A stretch of 64,000 nt of DNA, from NCBI RefSeq assembly GCF_013201825.1, contig NZ_CP053836.1, forward strand, positions 1,116,001 through 1,180,000, given 5' to 3'. The DNA is from Halarcobacter ebronensis (GTDB taxonomy: Bacteria > Campylobacterota > Campylobacteria > Campylobacterales > Arcobacteraceae). The notes under the pieces are model-generated. The model was not told the origin of the DNA and did not search any database. It was given only the letters and a program-made list of their open reading frames with translations. A program made the position numbers and the translations under genes. Below are positions 63,350 through 64,000 of this stretch, piece after piece. The stretch's first letter is position 1. Each line of letters starts with the position of its first letter.

Positions 63350-64000
63350 ATGGATGTATTAACGTTTTTTCAACAGATGGTTAATGGTTTCTCCCTAGGA
63401 TCAATGTATGCCTTAATAGCAATTGGATATACAATGGTTTATGGAGTTTTAAGGCTTATAAATTTTGCCCATGGGGATATTATGATGGTTGGAGCCTTTT
63501 TAGGTTACACTTTTATGGAGGTTTTTCAATTACCTTTTACCTTGAGTATATTATTAGCAGTTGTAGTTTCATCACTGCTTGGAATCTTTATGGATAAAAT
63601 TGCTTATAAACCATTAAGAGAAGCACCAAAAATTTCCCTTCTTATAACGGCAATTGGTATTTCATTCTTTCTAGAAAACGCTTTTACAGTATTTGCAGGT
63701 GGAGTTCCTAGAGCTTTTCCAGTTCCTTCATACATGGAAAATGTAATAAATGTTGCAAATATCACTTTTTCAGTATCATCAATAACTGTTCCTCTTGTTA
63801 CTTTAGTTTTACTTCTTGGTATTCTTTATGTTTTATATAAAACTAAATATGGTATGGCTATTAGAGCTTTGTCTTTTGATATTAAAACAGTAAATTTAAT
63901 GGGAATAGATGCAAACTTAATTATCTCAATTGTATTTGCATTGGGTTCAGCCTTAGCTGCTGTTGGTGGACTTTTTTGGGCAATAAATTATCCTTCTGTT
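63350..64000 (+). CDS. livH: Branched-chain amino acid permease LivH, cut by window end
   Basis: The frame is open from the ATG at 63350 (GGAG at 6-7 bases) to the edge, 217 codons. The product is a LivH-type permease: QQMVNGFSLGSMYALIAIGY, YGVLRLINFAHGDIMM, RAFPVP after a membrane helix, and GMAIRALSFD, the EAA-like loop. It is about three-quarters of a LivH (about 290-300 residues). The rest of the liv operon is beyond the window. Confidence 0.92.
   Translation, partial: MDVLTFFQQMVNGFSLGSMYALIAIGYTMVYGVLRLINFAHGDIMMVGAFLGYTFMEVFQLPFTLSILLAVVVSSLLGIFMDKIAYKPLREAPKISLLITAIGISFFLENAFTVFAGGVPRAFPVPSYMENVINVANITFSVSSITVPLVTLVLLLGILYVLYKTKYGMAIRALSFDIKTVNLMGIDANLIISIVFALGSALAAVGGLFWAINYPSV

Overview
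The window is AT-rich chromosomal DNA from a Campylobacterota bacterium, most likely the Arcobacter group. This rests on very low GC, TTG/GTG starts with AAGG-type Shine-Dalgarno sites, a Campylobacter/Wolinella-style hydABCDE layout, an MlaA-MlaC-RND operon like that of Campylobacter jejuni, and an AcnB-type aconitase. No rRNA, tRNA, CRISPR array or intact insertion sequence was recognised.

Layout. 1-34.6 kb is mostly housekeeping: a truncated GGDEF/EAL gene at the left edge, DedA, a DbpA-like helicase, parvulin, thioredoxin-fold and pentapeptide-repeat exported proteins, PhoH, MltB, DsbB/TlpA, an aminotransferase, a PAS gene interrupted by a TGA codon and followed by a NIT-domain chemoreceptor, a LOG phosphoribohydrolase, the mla-RND operon, YebC, an M48 protease, AcnB, and a ugp-like (glycerol-3-phosphate type) ABC transporter with a HAD phosphatase and a DeoR-family regulator.

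34.7-62.0 kb is a large [NiFe]-hydrogenase island. It starts with a TetR regulator translationally overlapped with a cytoplasmic group-2-like hydrogenase small subunit. A 366-bp hairpin-rich spacer then separates this from the matching large subunit, which ends exactly at the second CxxC...H motif and so needs no C-terminal processing. Two complete periplasmic hydABC(D)(E) sets follow, then hypF. A roughly 5-kb block of unrelated minus-strand genes (DUF420, DUF3817, HD-GYP plus solute-binding protein, a transposase-like protein plus DUF808) interrupts the island before hypB-C-D-(glutamine amidotransferase)-E-A. The right edge is the start of a branched-chain amino acid (liv-type) ABC transporter.

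How the parts fit. HydAB dimers, exported by Tat and anchored to HydC cytochrome b, would feed electrons from H2 to quinone. Hyp proteins make the NiFe(CN)2CO site, HydD proteases clip HydB, and HydE proteins (degenerate HypF relatives) assist. The TetR plus group-2 pair looks like an H2-responsive control module. The palindrome ATGAA-N2-TTCAT occurs upstream of tetR and of both hydA genes, a candidate regulon.

Most notable observations: the TetR/group-2 hydrogenase pairing with its shared operator, a CxxN in place of CxxC at the proximal Fe-S site of HydA1, the hairpin array between the group-2 subunits, the amidotransferase inside hyp, and duplicated structured elements in the hypA leader.
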